A stretch of 64,000 bases of DNA from Halorussus halobius (GTDB taxonomy: Archaea; Halobacteriota; Halobacteria; Halobacteriales; Haladaptataceae): contig NZ_SBIU01000005.1 in NCBI RefSeq assembly GCF_004765805.1, positions 293,133 through 357,132 of the forward strand. Reading direction: 5' to 3'. Below, piece by piece: positions 53,836 through 63,069 of this stretch (position 1 is the first letter of the stretch; each line of letters opens with the position of its first letter). Below the pieces are notes generated by a model, which saw nothing but the letters and a program-made list of their open reading frames with translations, was not told the DNA's origin and did no database searches. Position numbers and translations under genes: made by a program.

Positions 53836-54867
53836 TCAGGACTCCTGACGCTCGCCGGGGAGCGCGAGTACGTTCTCCCTACCAAGCCGGAAGCTCTCTA
53901 TCTCGCCCTGGTCGCGGAGGGCTCCCACGACCTGACTCGTCTTCGCCTCGGTCCACCCGAGTTCGTCGACCACGGCCTTCTGCTTGACCCGGCCGCCGCG
54001 ACGTTCGAGCAGCCGCAGCACGCGCTCCTCGTTGCTCAGCAGGTCCTCGGGCGGCTCCGGCGGCTCGCCGTCGGTCCCGGCGCTCGCGCGGTCGTCCCGG
54101 CGGAGCCACCACCCGCCCGCGATTCCGACGCCGAGGACCGCGACGACGGCGAGTCCCACCCCGAGCGGTGCGTCGGCCCACGGGCGGTCGAGCGGGCCGC
54201 CGGTCGCGGGCGGCGCGAGGACGAGCCGGGGCTGGTCGGCGGGGAAGTCGGTCGGTCCCCGCCAGACGGCCGTCCGGGTGCGGCGCTCGTCCGGTTCCGG
54301 CCGGACCGTCGCGGCGTCGTATCCGTCGGGCCACGTCACGAGCAGTCGGGTCTTCTCGTCGAGGAACAGGCCCGAGAGGGCGTCGCCGACCCGCAACCGG
54401 CCGTCGTCGGTCCCGGCGAAGCCGGTCCACTCGAACGAGTAGACCACGACGCCGTACCGCTGTGGGAACTCCCGCACCTCGGCGCGGACGCCGAAGTTCC
54501 GGGCGGCCATCTCGCGCCCGGTCGCGCGCTCGGCGCTCCGGACGGTCCCGGTCATCCGGTCGACGAACTGCCGGCTGTACGTCGTCGAGTTGTTCGCCAC
54601 GTCCGCCCTGTAGCTCCGGAACGCCGCGGCCGTGTCCGAATCGTCGAGTCGGGTCCGGTAGGTCACGTTCCACGCGGCCGACCCGTTCTCGCGGACCTGC
54701 ACGTCCATGACCACGGTGTCGGGCGTCACGCCGTGGAATTCGGTCTGGGTCGCCGCGCCGGCCGAGGTCGCGCTGTCGGTCGACGTCGCCACACCGGAGA
54801 GCGACCCCGCGACGGCCGAGACGCACAGTACCGCGACGAGCAGGACGGCGGACGGTCGCGTCCCCAT
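53836..54867 (-). CDS. Membrane-tethered winged-helix regulator with extracytoplasmic domain
   Basis: 343 residues. Signal-type N-terminus (SAVLLVAVLCVSAVAGSLSG), an outer domain of about 200 residues (DUF7345-like; VVMDVQVRENGSAAWNVTYR), one helix (GVGLAVVAVLGVGIAGGWWL, about 233-252), then a cytosolic wHTH (about 275-335; NEERVLRLLERRGGRVKQK, GWTEAKTSQVVGALRDQG). The layout resembles one-component transmembrane regulators that sense outside signals and act on DNA inside. It precedes the secreted-protein gene. Confidence 0.85.
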   Translation of the reverse strand: MGTRPSAVLLVAVLCVSAVAGSLSGVATSTDSATSAGAATQTEFHGVTPDTVVMDVQVRENGSAAWNVTYRTRLDDSDTAAAFRSYRADVANNSTTYSRQFVDRMTGTVRSAERATGREMAARNFGVRAEVREFPQRYGVVVYSFEWTGFAGTDDGRLRVGDALSGLFLDEKTRLLVTWPDGYDAATVRPEPDERRTRTAVWRGPTDFPADQPRLVLAPPATGGPLDRPWADAPLGVGLAVVAVLGVGIAGGWWLRRDDRASAGTDGEPPEPPEDLLSNEERVLRLLERRGGRVKQKAVVDELGWTEAKTSQVVGALRDQGEIESFRLGRENVLALPGERQES

Positions 54868-55109
54868 TCGTGGACTCGTGCGACGCGGAGCGAAAAAGGG
54901 ATTGCGCCGTTTCAGCAGGTCGCGTCACCAGTCGAACCGTTCCACGCGCCGTTTCTCCGGGTTAGGTCGACCCTACCGCACGTATCGACGGGTTACGTCG
55001 CTGAAGTCGGCTTAACTCGGCCCCAACCCGCTCTCAGGCCCCGCAATCGCGTTTCAGGGTTTGGGGGGTTGAAGCACCTGTCCGCCCTTGCGAGAAGTGG
55101 CGAGACACC

Positions 55110-55418
55110 ATGTCGAAGACCGAACCGCACACGGCTGACGCGATGGAGTACGATTCCGAGACACCCCTGCGCGTGCAGGCCGACTGGTCGGGCAGCGAGA
55201 CGCTCGACTCGGCGGTCACCAGCGCCATCTCGCGGGCGACCGACGCCTCCGTCACCGAACTCGCGCCCCTCTACGAGTACATGGACCCCGACGCGCTCCA
55301 CGAGTTCGTCGCGTCGATGCGCGACCGCGACACCGAGACGTCCGTCACGTTCCGGTACGAGGGCCACGACGTGACCGTCCGGGGCGACGGCGAGATTCTG
55401 GTGTGGCCGCCCCGGTAG
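55110..55418 (+). CDS. HalOD1 output-domain protein
   Basis: 102 residues, a single HalOD1 domain: helix TELAPLYEYMDPDALHEFV (about 49-67) and hairpin VTFRYEGHDVTVRGDGEILV (about 79-98). It shares the layout of the protein at 5490-5813 (PLY...DPDAL and the Y-x-G-H strand). Role unknown; possible signalling output. It converges on rfcL. Confidence 0.85.
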   Translation: MSKTEPHTADAMEYDSETPLRVQADWSGSETLDSAVTSAISRATDASVTELAPLYEYMDPDALHEFVASMRDRDTETSVTFRYEGHDVTVRGDGEILVWPPR

Positions 55419-55463
55419 GAGGGCCGTCCCCGCCGACGCGACCGGACGGTCGGGGGCGCGACG

Positions 55464-56927
55464 CTACGCGAAGTCGGTCAATCCCGACTGCGCGTCGTCG
55501 CCCGAATCGCCGTCGTCGCCCGCGCCGTCGTCGCCCTCCCCACTCTCGACGCCGTCGGTCCCGCCGCCGTCGTCGGACGCGCCGGCGTCGGACTCGTCGC
55601 GAGTCGCCCCTTCGAACGCGCTCCCGGAGTGTTCGACGGCCGCTTCCTCCCGGAGGTCCTCGGCCTCCTCGACGATGCCCTGGACCTTGTTCGTGTCCTC
55701 GCCCGAACCCGTGACGAACGAGACGTGTTCGGCGTCGAGGTCGTACTTGGCGGTCATCGCGACCGTCAGGTCGCGGTTCTTGCAGTGGTGGGTCATCGCC
55801 GACAGGAACGGGAGCATCTCCCGGCGGGCGGTCGACATGCTCACGCCGTCGGCCTCCGCGATGGCCCGGGCCACGTAGTCGCGCTTGTTCCGATTGGCGC
55901 GCGAACTCCCGAGTTTCCGCCAGTAGCTCGGCGGGCCGTACCGGGTCCAGCCGCCCTTCTCGCCCTCGCGGGCCGCCGCGACGCCGGCCGCGACGTTGTC
56001 GCCGGCGTACCGCCAGTAGGAGTAGTCCTGCGTGGCTCGCACGCGGCCGAGCCACCTGTCGGCGTTCGCGAGGAACTCGTAGGCGGTCGCGAGTTCCGAC
56101 CCCTCGTAGTCCTTGGGCACGTTGTCCTCGACCCAGTTGAGTAGGTCGTCGGGCGTCTCGTCGACGTCGTAGGACTCTTCGAGCGCGCTCCGGGCGTCCA
56201 TCTCCTTGAACACCGCGTCGAGGAAGTCGAAGACGCCGCTGGTCCGGTCGCGCTCGCCCGTGACCTCCACGTCGGCGGCGGTGAGTCGCTCGCTCGTCTC
56301 CGCGATGGCCTGCAGGTCGTTGACCGCCGACCGGAGGTCGCCGCCGTTCTTCTCGGCGATGGCCTGCAAGGCGTCGTCCTCGTACTCGATGCCCTCCTGC
56401 TTGCAGATGTGGCGGATTGCGGGCACGATGGAGCGGGCCGACACGTCCCGGAACTCGATCTCCCGGCAGGCGTTCCGGAGGGTGTTCGACATGTCGTAGA
56501 ACTCGTTGGCGATGAGCACCATCGGCTGGCCGGCGTCCTTGACGACCTCGGTGATGGCCCGCGACCCGCCCCGGTCGACGTTGCCGTGGAGGTTGTCGGC
56601 CTCGTCCATGATGACGAGCCTGCGGCCGACCTCGCCTTGCTTTTGCTGGGTCAGCGTCCCGCTCTTGGCGGCCTCGCCCGCGACGCGGTCGACCACGTCC
56701 GCGGTCCGGGTGTCGCTGGCGTTCAACTCGATGGTCGGCCACCCCATGTCGCTGGCGAGCGCGTGGGCGGCGGAGGTCTTGCCCACGCCGGGACTGCCGT
56801 GGAGGATGGCGGCCTCCCGGTGGTCGTCCCACGTCTCGGCCCACTCCTGTAGCGCGTCGCGGGCCTTGTTGTTCCCGCGCAGTTCGGAGAGCGAGGTGGG
56901 CCGATACTTCTCGGTCCAGTCGGTCAT
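55464..56927 (-). CDS. rfcL: Replication factor C large subunit (clamp loader)
   Basis: 487 residues. AAA+ core (about 1-220): DWTEKYRPTSLSELRGN, Walker A LHGSPGVGKTSAAHAL (about 42-57), Walker B VIMDEADNL, sensor 1 LIANEFYDM. Helical collar domain follows (about 240-400). A long Asp/Gly/Glu-rich tail (about 440-480) ends in QSGLTDFA, a PIP-box-like QxxLxxF motif that would dock on PCNA. With small RfcS subunits it loads the sliding clamp. ATG 56927 begins the AAA+ fold. Confidence 0.96.
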   Translation of the reverse strand: MTDWTEKYRPTSLSELRGNNKARDALQEWAETWDDHREAAILHGSPGVGKTSAAHALASDMGWPTIELNASDTRTADVVDRVAGEAAKSGTLTQQKQGEVGRRLVIMDEADNLHGNVDRGGSRAITEVVKDAGQPMVLIANEFYDMSNTLRNACREIEFRDVSARSIVPAIRHICKQEGIEYEDDALQAIAEKNGGDLRSAVNDLQAIAETSERLTAADVEVTGERDRTSGVFDFLDAVFKEMDARSALEESYDVDETPDDLLNWVEDNVPKDYEGSELATAYEFLANADRWLGRVRATQDYSYWRYAGDNVAAGVAAAREGEKGGWTRYGPPSYWRKLGSSRANRNKRDYVARAIAEADGVSMSTARREMLPFLSAMTHHCKNRDLTVAMTAKYDLDAEHVSFVTGSGEDTNKVQGIVEEAEDLREEAAVEHSGSAFEGATRDESDAGASDDGGGTDGVESGEGDDGAGDDGDSGDDAQSGLTDFA

Positions 56928-57165
56928 TGGGCGTGGGTAGGTGCGAGCCGCGTTTAGTGGTTGCGGAGAGCGCGCTTCGGAGGACGGGGGTCGACGCGAC
57001 ATCGGAACGGTGACGGCCCAGTTTAGTCCCGGCGATTGAACACCCGCGCAAACGCGACGACGAACTCCGGCCCGTGGGACGGTTCGCTCTCGGCCGTTCC
57101 GCTCTCTGGCCGGCCGACTCTTCCCCTCCAACGGCAAGAAGGGTACGCCGGCACTTTTCAGTCAG

Positions 57166-57173
57166 TTTTATAT
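57166..57173 (+). promoter_or_regulatory. TATA box of membrane protein gene
   Basis: TTTTATAT lies 24-31 bases before ATG 57197, the spacing expected for a leaderless transcript. One of the clearest promoters in the window. Confidence 0.65.
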
Positions 57174-57196
57174 CATGTGGGGGCGAACGCGATAAC

Positions 57197-57703
57197 ATGG
57201 CGGTAGAGGCACTCGAACGGTGGGTGGGCACCGCCGGCCCCGAGCCGGAACCGCGGCTACACCACCGGTTTCTCGAACCACCTTACGGCTATGTACTCGG
57301 AATCAGTATCTGGCCACTCTTTCTGTTGAGCCTGTCCGCGTGGGCCGTACTGTTGCAGGCTGACCTCCCCTCGGTCGCGGTTACCGTCGGAAGTCTCGTC
57401 GTCGTTGGCGGCTCCCTGTTGGCGATTCTGAGTTCGGCACTCGTACTGAGTATAACAGCGTGGAACACCCCGTACGAGCGCCTCCGTCGACAGTTCGTCC
57501 CCTTGGTCCTCTCTCTCGGTCTCGCTGTACTGCTGTTCGGTGCGTATCTCACTTGGCCGACGTTCCCCTACGGGGACGAGTTAGGGGTAAGTATCTTCGT
57601 CGCACACGAATTATCGAAGGTCGTCTTTGTTGGGCCGGCGATCGGATTCTCGTTCGCGCTCTTTCCGCTGATGATATTCGCTTCCCGGTATCGCCTCGAA
57701 TGA
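57197..57703 (+). CDS. Membrane protein, unknown
   Basis: 168 residues, four hydrophobic segments (about 34-54, 60-87, 100-117, 137-160). Short soluble N-terminus ending RLHHRFLEPPYGY. Third-position bases are noticeably more AT than in neighbours (TTG, CTA and AGT codons), hinting at later acquisition or weak selection. No family recognised. Strong TATA box upstream. Confidence 0.65.
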   Translation: MAVEALERWVGTAGPEPEPRLHHRFLEPPYGYVLGISIWPLFLLSLSAWAVLLQADLPSVAVTVGSLVVVGGSLLAILSSALVLSITAWNTPYERLRRQFVPLVLSLGLAVLLFGAYLTWPTFPYGDELGVSIFVAHELSKVVFVGPAIGFSFALFPLMIFASRYRLE

Positions 57704-57832
57704 AAACCGTTCCATCGTACCCTTCCCGCGTCGTAGTTTGAGAGGAGTCCGAACTCGGGGTCCTCGTCGGTGGTCACGATGCGCACGGACTCCGCCGACA
57801 CGGCTAAGTCCGCCACGACCCACTCGCCGACC

Positions 57833-58600
57833 ATGAACGTGGCAGTGCTGTCGGTGGGCGACGAGATTCTGGCGGGCGACACCGTCAACACCAACGCGTC
57901 GTGGCTGGCCGACCGCATCGACGAGCGGGGCGGCCGCGTCCGGCGCATCCTCACGGTGCCCGACGACCGGGAAGTAATCGCCGAAACCGTCCGGAAGTGG
58001 TCGGAAACCTTCGACGCCGTACTCGTCACGGGCGGCATCGGCGGGACGCCCGACGACGTGACGATGGAGGCGGTCGCGGACGGCCTCGACCGGGCGTTCG
58101 CGGTCGACCCCGACCAGCGCGAGCGACTCGAAGCGGAGGCCCGACAGTTCCGCGAGGACAACCCCGAGATGGTCGACGAGTACGACCTGCGGATGGACCT
58201 CGACCTCGCGGCGTCGCTGCCCGAGGGCGGACGCGCCCTGACGACCGACGTCGGGTGGGCACCGGGCTGTGCGGTCGAGAACGTCTACGTCCTGCCGGGC
58301 ATCCCGCGCGAGATGAAGGCGACCTTCGAGTTGGTCGCCGACGACTTCGGCGGCGACGTGGTGTCCGAGACGCTCTACACGGCGGAGCCCGAGGGCGCGC
58401 TCGGCGACCGACTCGACGAGGTCCGCGAGCGATTCGACGCGGCGGTCGGGAGCTACCCCGGCGTCGACGAGACGCCCGGCCGATTGAAGGTCACCGGCAC
58501 CGACGCCGAGGCGGTCGGGGCCGCGACCGACTGGCTCCGCGAGCGCGTCGAGACGACCGACTCGCCGGGAGGCGACCCGGAGCGCGAGTCCGACGAGTGA
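57833..58600 (+). CDS. CinA/MoeA-type molybdopterin-binding domain protein
   Basis: 255 residues from ATG 57833; upstream in-frame ATGs would add a basic tail. NVAVLSVGDEILAGDTVNTNASWLADRID (start), VLVTGGIGGTPDDVTMEAVADGL (about 63-85) and VYVLPGIPREMKATFE (about 152-167) are the CinA N-terminal (MoCF) signatures. The deamidase half of bacterial CinA is absent. The domain is annotated as competence/damage-inducible or nicotinamide-nucleotide-related; in archaea its role is unclear. Precedes a GNAT gene by 74 bases. Confidence 0.9.
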   Translation: MNVAVLSVGDEILAGDTVNTNASWLADRIDERGGRVRRILTVPDDREVIAETVRKWSETFDAVLVTGGIGGTPDDVTMEAVADGLDRAFAVDPDQRERLEAEARQFREDNPEMVDEYDLRMDLDLAASLPEGGRALTTDVGWAPGCAVENVYVLPGIPREMKATFELVADDFGGDVVSETLYTAEPEGALGDRLDEVRERFDAAVGSYPGVDETPGRLKVTGTDAEAVGAATDWLRERVETTDSPGGDPERESDE

Positions 58601-58674
58601 CGGCCGGTCCCGACCCTGCCACCGAGTCCCACTCCCGGCCAACACTTTTCTCGCGGGGCTCCGAGGCGTTCCCC

Positions 58675-59274
58675 ATGTTCCCGGACCGAATCGAGACCGA
58701 GCGGCTGGTCCTCGAAGCGTTCACGCCGGAGAACGTGGACGCCCTGGAGGTCTATCAGCACACCTCTCAGCGCAACCCCGACGTCGAGGAGATAACCGAC
58801 TACCTCTCGTGGGTGCCACATCGGACGCCCAAGGAGACCCTCGATTTCCTGCGCTCGCAGGCCGAGGCCCGGCGCGAGGGCGAGGACGCGACGTACGTGA
58901 TTCGACCCAAGCGAGGCGAACCGGAGGCGGGCGAGTTCGCCGGCATGACCGGCATGCATCCCGACTGGGAGCGCCGGACCGCCACCTTCGGGATGTGGCT
59001 CCGCAAGCCGTTCTGGGGTCGCGGGTACTCGGGCGAGCGCGCGGCGGCCCTCGCGGAAGTCGCCTTCGAACGCCTCGACCTCGAACTCGTCGCCGTGGAC
59101 CACCACGCGGGCAACGAGAAGTCCCGCCGGGCCATCGAGAAGTACGTCGAGCGGCTCGGCGGCCGACACGAGGGGCTGCTCAGGAACGGCGGGACCGACG
59201 GCGACGGTCCAGTCGACGTCCATCGGTACACCGTCACCCGCGAGGAGTGGACCGAAGCGACGAAGGACGAGTGA
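58675..59274 (+). CDS. GNAT N-acetyltransferase (RimJ/RimL-like)
   Basis: 199 residues. IETERLVLEAFTPENVDAL opening, GMTGMHPDWERRTATFGMWLRKPFWGRGYSGE (about 83-114; the R/Q-x-x-G-x-G/A acetyl-CoA loop is PFWGRGYSGERAA) and NEKSRRAIEKYVERLGG. Uses acetyl-CoA to acetylate an amino group (protein N-terminus or small molecule). ATG 58675 fits family length. Confidence 0.92.
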   Translation: MFPDRIETERLVLEAFTPENVDALEVYQHTSQRNPDVEEITDYLSWVPHRTPKETLDFLRSQAEARREGEDATYVIRPKRGEPEAGEFAGMTGMHPDWERRTATFGMWLRKPFWGRGYSGERAAALAEVAFERLDLELVAVDHHAGNEKSRRAIEKYVERLGGRHEGLLRNGGTDGDGPVDVHRYTVTREEWTEATKDE

Positions 59275-59301
59275 GCGAAACCCGAGCTACGACCATCGGC
59301 T

Positions 59302-59532
59302 ATGACCGAACAACGCTTCGACGTCCACGACCACCGACACGCCCTGAAGCTCCGGAAGGACGCGGGCGACACCGAACTGTGGGAGAACCGCGAGGGACTC
59401 GATTGTCCGGCCTGCGAGGAGCCGTTCGACGAACTGCTGATATCCGAGAAGCGTCACAACAGCTTCAACCCGCCGGGCGGCCGGTTCTGCGTCGTCCGGG
59501 AGTCCGACCGGATACTGGTGTTCACGCACTGA
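59302..59532 (+). CDS. DUF7385 small zinc-finger protein
   Basis: 76 residues. ALKLRKDAGDTELWENREGL (about 14-33) precedes a CPAC pair (about 35-38) and later Cys in GGRFCVV, suggesting a partial zinc site. Small proteins of this type are sometimes annotated as flagella cluster proteins in haloarchaea; there is no archaellum gene here, so the name may be misleading. It starts 28 bases after the GNAT gene. Confidence 0.8.
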   Translation: MTEQRFDVHDHRHALKLRKDAGDTELWENREGLDCPACEEPFDELLISEKRHNSFNPPGGRFCVVRESDRILVFTH

Positions 59533-59586
59533 ACGTCTCCGCTGTCCGAATCCTCGCACTCGCGCAGTTCGCACTGGAGTCGTCTG

Positions 59587-59799
59587 CTCGAACGCCCTCG
59601 ACGCACTCTGCGACAGCGCTGGAACCGCAATCACAGCCTCGAAAGCCCTCGACGCGCTCGCGGCCGCTCCGCAGGATATTCGCGGCTCTCCGCAACGCCC
59701 GCCGCGAATAGTCGCCTGCGGAGACGACCACGGACCTTCGGCCCGCGAGCGCGCCTCGCCCTTTCAGTCCACCAGGACCGCAGATGTGGCACCGAGCGC
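59587..59799. repeat. Dispersed structured intergenic element, copy B
   Basis: Second copy of the element at 7575-7780, in the same orientation: block 1 at 59587-59608, block 2 at 59639-59669, block 3 at 59745-59777, block 4 (CACCGAGCGC) at 59790-59799. Between blocks 2 and 3 a longer hairpin is built from CTCCGCAGG (59667-59675) with CCTGCGGAG (59715-59723) and TATTCGCGG (59677-59685) with CCGCGAATA (59702-59710). Pairing is conserved while the bases differ from copy A. It lies in the 379-base gap after the DUF7385 gene. Confidence 0.8.
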
Positions 59800-59834
59800 T
59801 ACTGGCCGCTGTGGCACCGAGCGCTACTGGCGGC
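59785..59834. repeat. 25-bp tandem repeat, two copies
   Basis: Two adjacent 25-bp units differing at one base (TGTGGCACCGAGCGCTACTG core). Each contains block 4 of the dispersed element, so in copy B that block is doubled. A third partial start (TGTTCC) follows. No reading frame is required to explain it. Confidence 0.85.
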
Positions 59835-59911
59835 TGTTCCACCGGCCGGAACGGGCAGTCGGTCGCGGTCGACCGACGACAGAAGCGCGGTGAACCGCGC
59901 GTCCCCGACGG

Positions 59912-61111
59912 TCACTCGCCGCGCTCGCCGACGCCGCCCGGACCGAACTCGTCGCCGGCGACGACCTCGCCGCCCTTGACCACGGTCCGGGGGTCGCCGA
60001 GCGCCGCCACGTCGTCGAGCGGGTCCTCGTCCAGCACGAGGAAGTCGGCGTGGCTTCCGGGTTCGAGCGTGCCGGCGTCGGCCAGACCGATTACCTCGGC
60101 CGACCGGCCGGTCATCGCCACGATGGCGTCCATCGGGGCCATCGCGTACTCGGCCATGAACGACACCTCGGTCGCGTTCGCGCCGTGGTAGTTGAACGGC
60201 GTGCCGGCGTCGGTGCCGCCCGCGACGTCGACGCCGGCCTCGACCGCGCGCCGGAACGACTCGATGTGGCGCTCGTACACGTCGTCGGTCTTCCGGAGGC
60301 TCTCGTCGGTGGCGTGGTCGGCGTTGGCCACGATGTTGTACGGGGCCGAGAGCGTCGGCACCAGCGTCACGTCCTCGGCGACCAGCAGGTCGACGGTCGC
60401 CTCGTCGAGGAAGGTCCCGTGTTCGACGGTGTCGACGCCCGCTCGGATGGCGGCGCGCGCGCCCCTCGCGCCGTGGGCGTGGGTCGCGACGTGGACGCCC
60501 CGCCGGTGGGCCTCGTCGACGAGTGCGTCCATCTCGGCGTCGGTGAACGCCGGCGCGTCGGGGTCGGTACCGGGCGTGGTCACCCCGCCGGTCGCCATGA
60601 ACTTGATGAACTGCGCGCCCCGCTTGACCTGCTCGCGGACCGCCTTCCGGCACTCGGTCGGGCCGTCGACCTCGCGGCCGAGGTGGTGGCCGTGCCCGCC
60701 GGTGATGGTGATAGACCGGCAGTTGGCGACGGTTCGGGGGCCCGCGATGTCCCCGCGCTCGATGCGGTCCCGGACCAGCACGTCGAGGTCGCGCGCCCCC
60801 ATCGCGCGGACGCCGGTCACGCCGGCTTCGAGGGTCGTCCGGGCGTTCCGGGCCTCGACAAGGGCGAGTTCCGCGTCGCTCATCGACGCCACCTCGTCGA
60901 CGCTGGCCTCGCCCGACAGCGAGAAGTGGACGTGGGCGTCGACCAGTCCGGGGACGACCGTCTTGCCACCGAGGTCGTAGGCCGGTTCGTCCCCGCGCGG
61001 GTCGGCGTCGCCGACGGCGTCGACCCGGCCCGACTCGGGGTCGAACTGGAGCGTGGCGTCCTCGAACCGCTCGCCGGTGCCGTCGAGAACCTGCGCGTCT
61101 CGAAGAATCAT
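59912..61111 (-). CDS. Metal-dependent amidohydrolase
   Basis: 399 residues from ATG 61111. Amidohydrolase superfamily: LILRD-type start (MILRDAQVLDGTGE), VVPGLVDAHVHFSLSGE (metal HxH, about 52-68), MATGGVTTPGTDP, GVHVATHAHGARGARAAIRAGVDTVEHGTF (about 200-229; metal His residues), and GGTDAGTPFNYHGAN (catalytic Asp, about 293-307). Resembles imidazolonepropionase/prolidase-type hydrolases acting on dipeptides or cyclic amides. Specificity unknown. Cytosolic. Confidence 0.92.
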   Translation of the reverse strand: MILRDAQVLDGTGERFEDATLQFDPESGRVDAVGDADPRGDEPAYDLGGKTVVPGLVDAHVHFSLSGEASVDEVASMSDAELALVEARNARTTLEAGVTGVRAMGARDLDVLVRDRIERGDIAGPRTVANCRSITITGGHGHHLGREVDGPTECRKAVREQVKRGAQFIKFMATGGVTTPGTDPDAPAFTDAEMDALVDEAHRRGVHVATHAHGARGARAAIRAGVDTVEHGTFLDEATVDLLVAEDVTLVPTLSAPYNIVANADHATDESLRKTDDVYERHIESFRRAVEAGVDVAGGTDAGTPFNYHGANATEVSFMAEYAMAPMDAIVAMTGRSAEVIGLADAGTLEPGSHADFLVLDEDPLDDVAALGDPRTVVKGGEVVAGDEFGPGGVGERGE

Positions 61112-61244
61112 TTGCAGGAGGTTCCCGTTCGTCGCTCTTGAATCCCCGGGCGGCGGTAAGCCACGGCGGGAATCGTCGGCCAACAGACCGAGTCGGCGAC
61201 GGTGAGCCACAAGATACTCGTCCCGTCGGTGGCGCGTCGAACAC

Positions 61245-61835
61245 ATGACTACGACTGAAAGCGCCTCGGTCGCGCGCCGACGGCTCGTGACGCGGGGCGT
61301 ACTCGGTCGCGGCGTCGTCTCGGGCGTCCTCGCGTGGCTGGCCGGCTATCTCGTCGCGTACGTCGCGCGGGCCGACGCGGTCGCCGAGACGCTCCGGAGC
61401 GTGGGTTTCGTCTCGGAACTGCTCGGCGGGACGGCGGTCCCGACGTGGAAGGGCGTGGCGTGGCTGTTCGGGAACGCTCACTTCGTGGACGTTCGATTTC
61501 CCACGCCATTCGGCGGAACGCAGGCCGTCAACGTCCTGACCGGCGACGGGACGGCCGCCCTGCTGGTCGTTCCCGCGCTCGTCCTCGCGGTCGCCGGGGC
61601 GCTCGCGGCGGTCGCGCGCGCTGGCGACCTCGTCGAGCGTGCCACGGCCGGTGCCGCCGTCGCGCTGGGCTACCTCCCGGTGTGGGTCCTCACGGTCGCG
61701 CTCGGGACGCACGCGCTTGGCGACACCGAGGCCGCAATCGCGCTCGACCCCGTGACCGGGATTCTGGTCGCGGGCGTGGTCTACCCCGTCGTCTTCGGCG
61801 CGCTCGGCGGCGCGGTGACCACGAAATTGGTGTAG
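61245..61835 (+). CDS. Membrane protein, unknown (DUF7978-like)
   Basis: 196 residues with about five helices (first VVSGVLAWLAGYLVAYVARAD, about 23-43). A soluble middle part contains WLFGNAHFVDVRFPTPFGG (about 73-91). Similar unnamed proteins occur in haloarchaea and may carry DUF7978. Divergent from the amidohydrolase gene. Function not inferable. Confidence 0.7.
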   Translation: MTTTESASVARRRLVTRGVLGRGVVSGVLAWLAGYLVAYVARADAVAETLRSVGFVSELLGGTAVPTWKGVAWLFGNAHFVDVRFPTPFGGTQAVNVLTGDGTAALLVVPALVLAVAGALAAVARAGDLVERATAGAAVALGYLPVWVLTVALGTHALGDTEAAIALDPVTGILVAGVVYPVVFGALGGAVTTKLV

Positions 61836-61964
61836 TCGTCAGCGTTTTCGGTCGATAGCGAAGATTCGTGTTCAGAATCGAACATGAAGCAGCTGTTGAG
61901 TACAGGTGAAATATCTATCAATAGAGTACGACCGAATCATTGCCAGAACTGACCTTCAGAACTT

Positions 61965-61972
61965 CTATAAAG
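61965..61972 (+). promoter_or_regulatory. TATA box of AT-rich histidine kinase gene
   Basis: CTATAAAG lies 21-28 bases before ATG 61993, inside an AT-rich segment. Leaderless spacing. Confidence 0.6.
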
Positions 61973-61992
61973 GACGAACGGAACAGTGTGAT

Positions 61993-63069
61993 ATGACTAG
62001 GCAAAGAATATCTAAACTATCACCTTCTCTTATTATGGGAATCGGTGCGGTGCTGTTTCTCTTCGCAGTGGGTCACCACGCCCGCGAATTCGTTCTCCTG
62101 ACCAATGTGGTCGGGCCGGCGATAGCGTTCTTGCTGGATGGGCTGCTCGCGCTTGGAGTTATCTATGGTGGTTACTGGCTTTTCCGGACTGAATCTTCAC
62201 CCGAGAATCGCCGACGCATCGTTGGCTGGTCAATCGGAGGCAGCCTCGTGTTTCTAGTCGTTTTCGGAGCGACGTTCCTCGTCCGAACTATCGAGGGACG
62301 GTCCCTCACCGAGCCAGCCTTCCCGCTCCTTATCTCGGTAGAGGTCGGGATGATAGCCGGGCTGTTGGTCGGTTACTATAGTACTCAGGCACGAGAAGAC
62401 GCACGTGAAGCTCGAACAGTCAGGGACGCGCTCGCGTTCGTCAACGACATCATTCGCCACGACCTTCGCAACGATCTCAACGTGATAGAGGGGTATGCGG
62501 AACTCATCGAGGGGGAAGAACGAGGCGAGAACGGTGAACCGGCTGGTGTAGAACCTGCGATAATAGCTGAGAAGGCAAACGAAGCACTCTCACGAATTGA
62601 ATCAACGGACGCGATCACGGATACCCTGGTTGGTGAGCCACAGCTGGAACCCACTGATCTCGTATCTATAACTGCCGAATTAGCGGGTCGAACTGAAGCA
62701 ACGTATGACGTTACCGTGGCGACTGATTTCCCGAATCAAGCGCTGGTGCCTGCGAACGCTGGCCTCCGATCGGTCGTAGACAACCTGCTTGAGAATGCCG
62801 TCGAACACAACGACGCTGAAGACGCTCGGATCGAAGTCGCTGTGGAAACGGATGGAGACACCGTCAGAATGTTCCTAAGCGATAACGGTCCGGGCATTCC
62901 CAAGGACCAAAAGGAGATGCTGTTCGAGGCGGATGAAACCGAGAAGCATGGTGGTGGCGGGCTCACTCTCGTCCAGACGCTAGTTGAGGGGTATGACGGA
63001 AGCATTCGACTCGAAGATAACGAATCCCGAGGTTCCACGTTCGTAGTGGAACTCCCACGAATTGACTAA
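61993..63069 (+). CDS. Membrane histidine kinase in AT-rich island
   Basis: 358 residues. Four helices (about 9-28, 32-55, 72-95, 108-130) with short outside loops, then the phosphoacceptor segment FVNDIIRHDLRNDLNVIEGY (His about 158) and HATPase (DNLLENAVEHND, DNGPGIP, GGGGLTLVQTLVEGYDG). The short multihelix input domain resembles haloarchaeal 4-TM kinases. The base composition of gene and flanks (61850-63130) is clearly less GC-rich than neighbours, with many AT-ended codons, suggesting transfer. Confidence 0.9.
   Translation: MTRQRISKLSPSLIMGIGAVLFLFAVGHHAREFVLLTNVVGPAIAFLLDGLLALGVIYGGYWLFRTESSPENRRRIVGWSIGGSLVFLVVFGATFLVRTIEGRSLTEPAFPLLISVEVGMIAGLLVGYYSTQAREDAREARTVRDALAFVNDIIRHDLRNDLNVIEGYAELIEGEERGENGEPAGVEPAIIAEKANEALSRIESTDAITDTLVGEPQLEPTDLVSITAELAGRTEATYDVTVATDFPNQALVPANAGLRSVVDNLLENAVEHNDAEDARIEVAVETDGDTVRMFLSDNGPGIPKDQKEMLFEADETEKHGGGGLTLVQTLVEGYDGSIRLEDNESRGSTFVVELPRID

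Noticed and set aside
59302..59532. Flagella cluster protein label
   Set aside because: No archaellum or chemotaxis genes nearby; the label is a historical family name, so only the domain description is kept.
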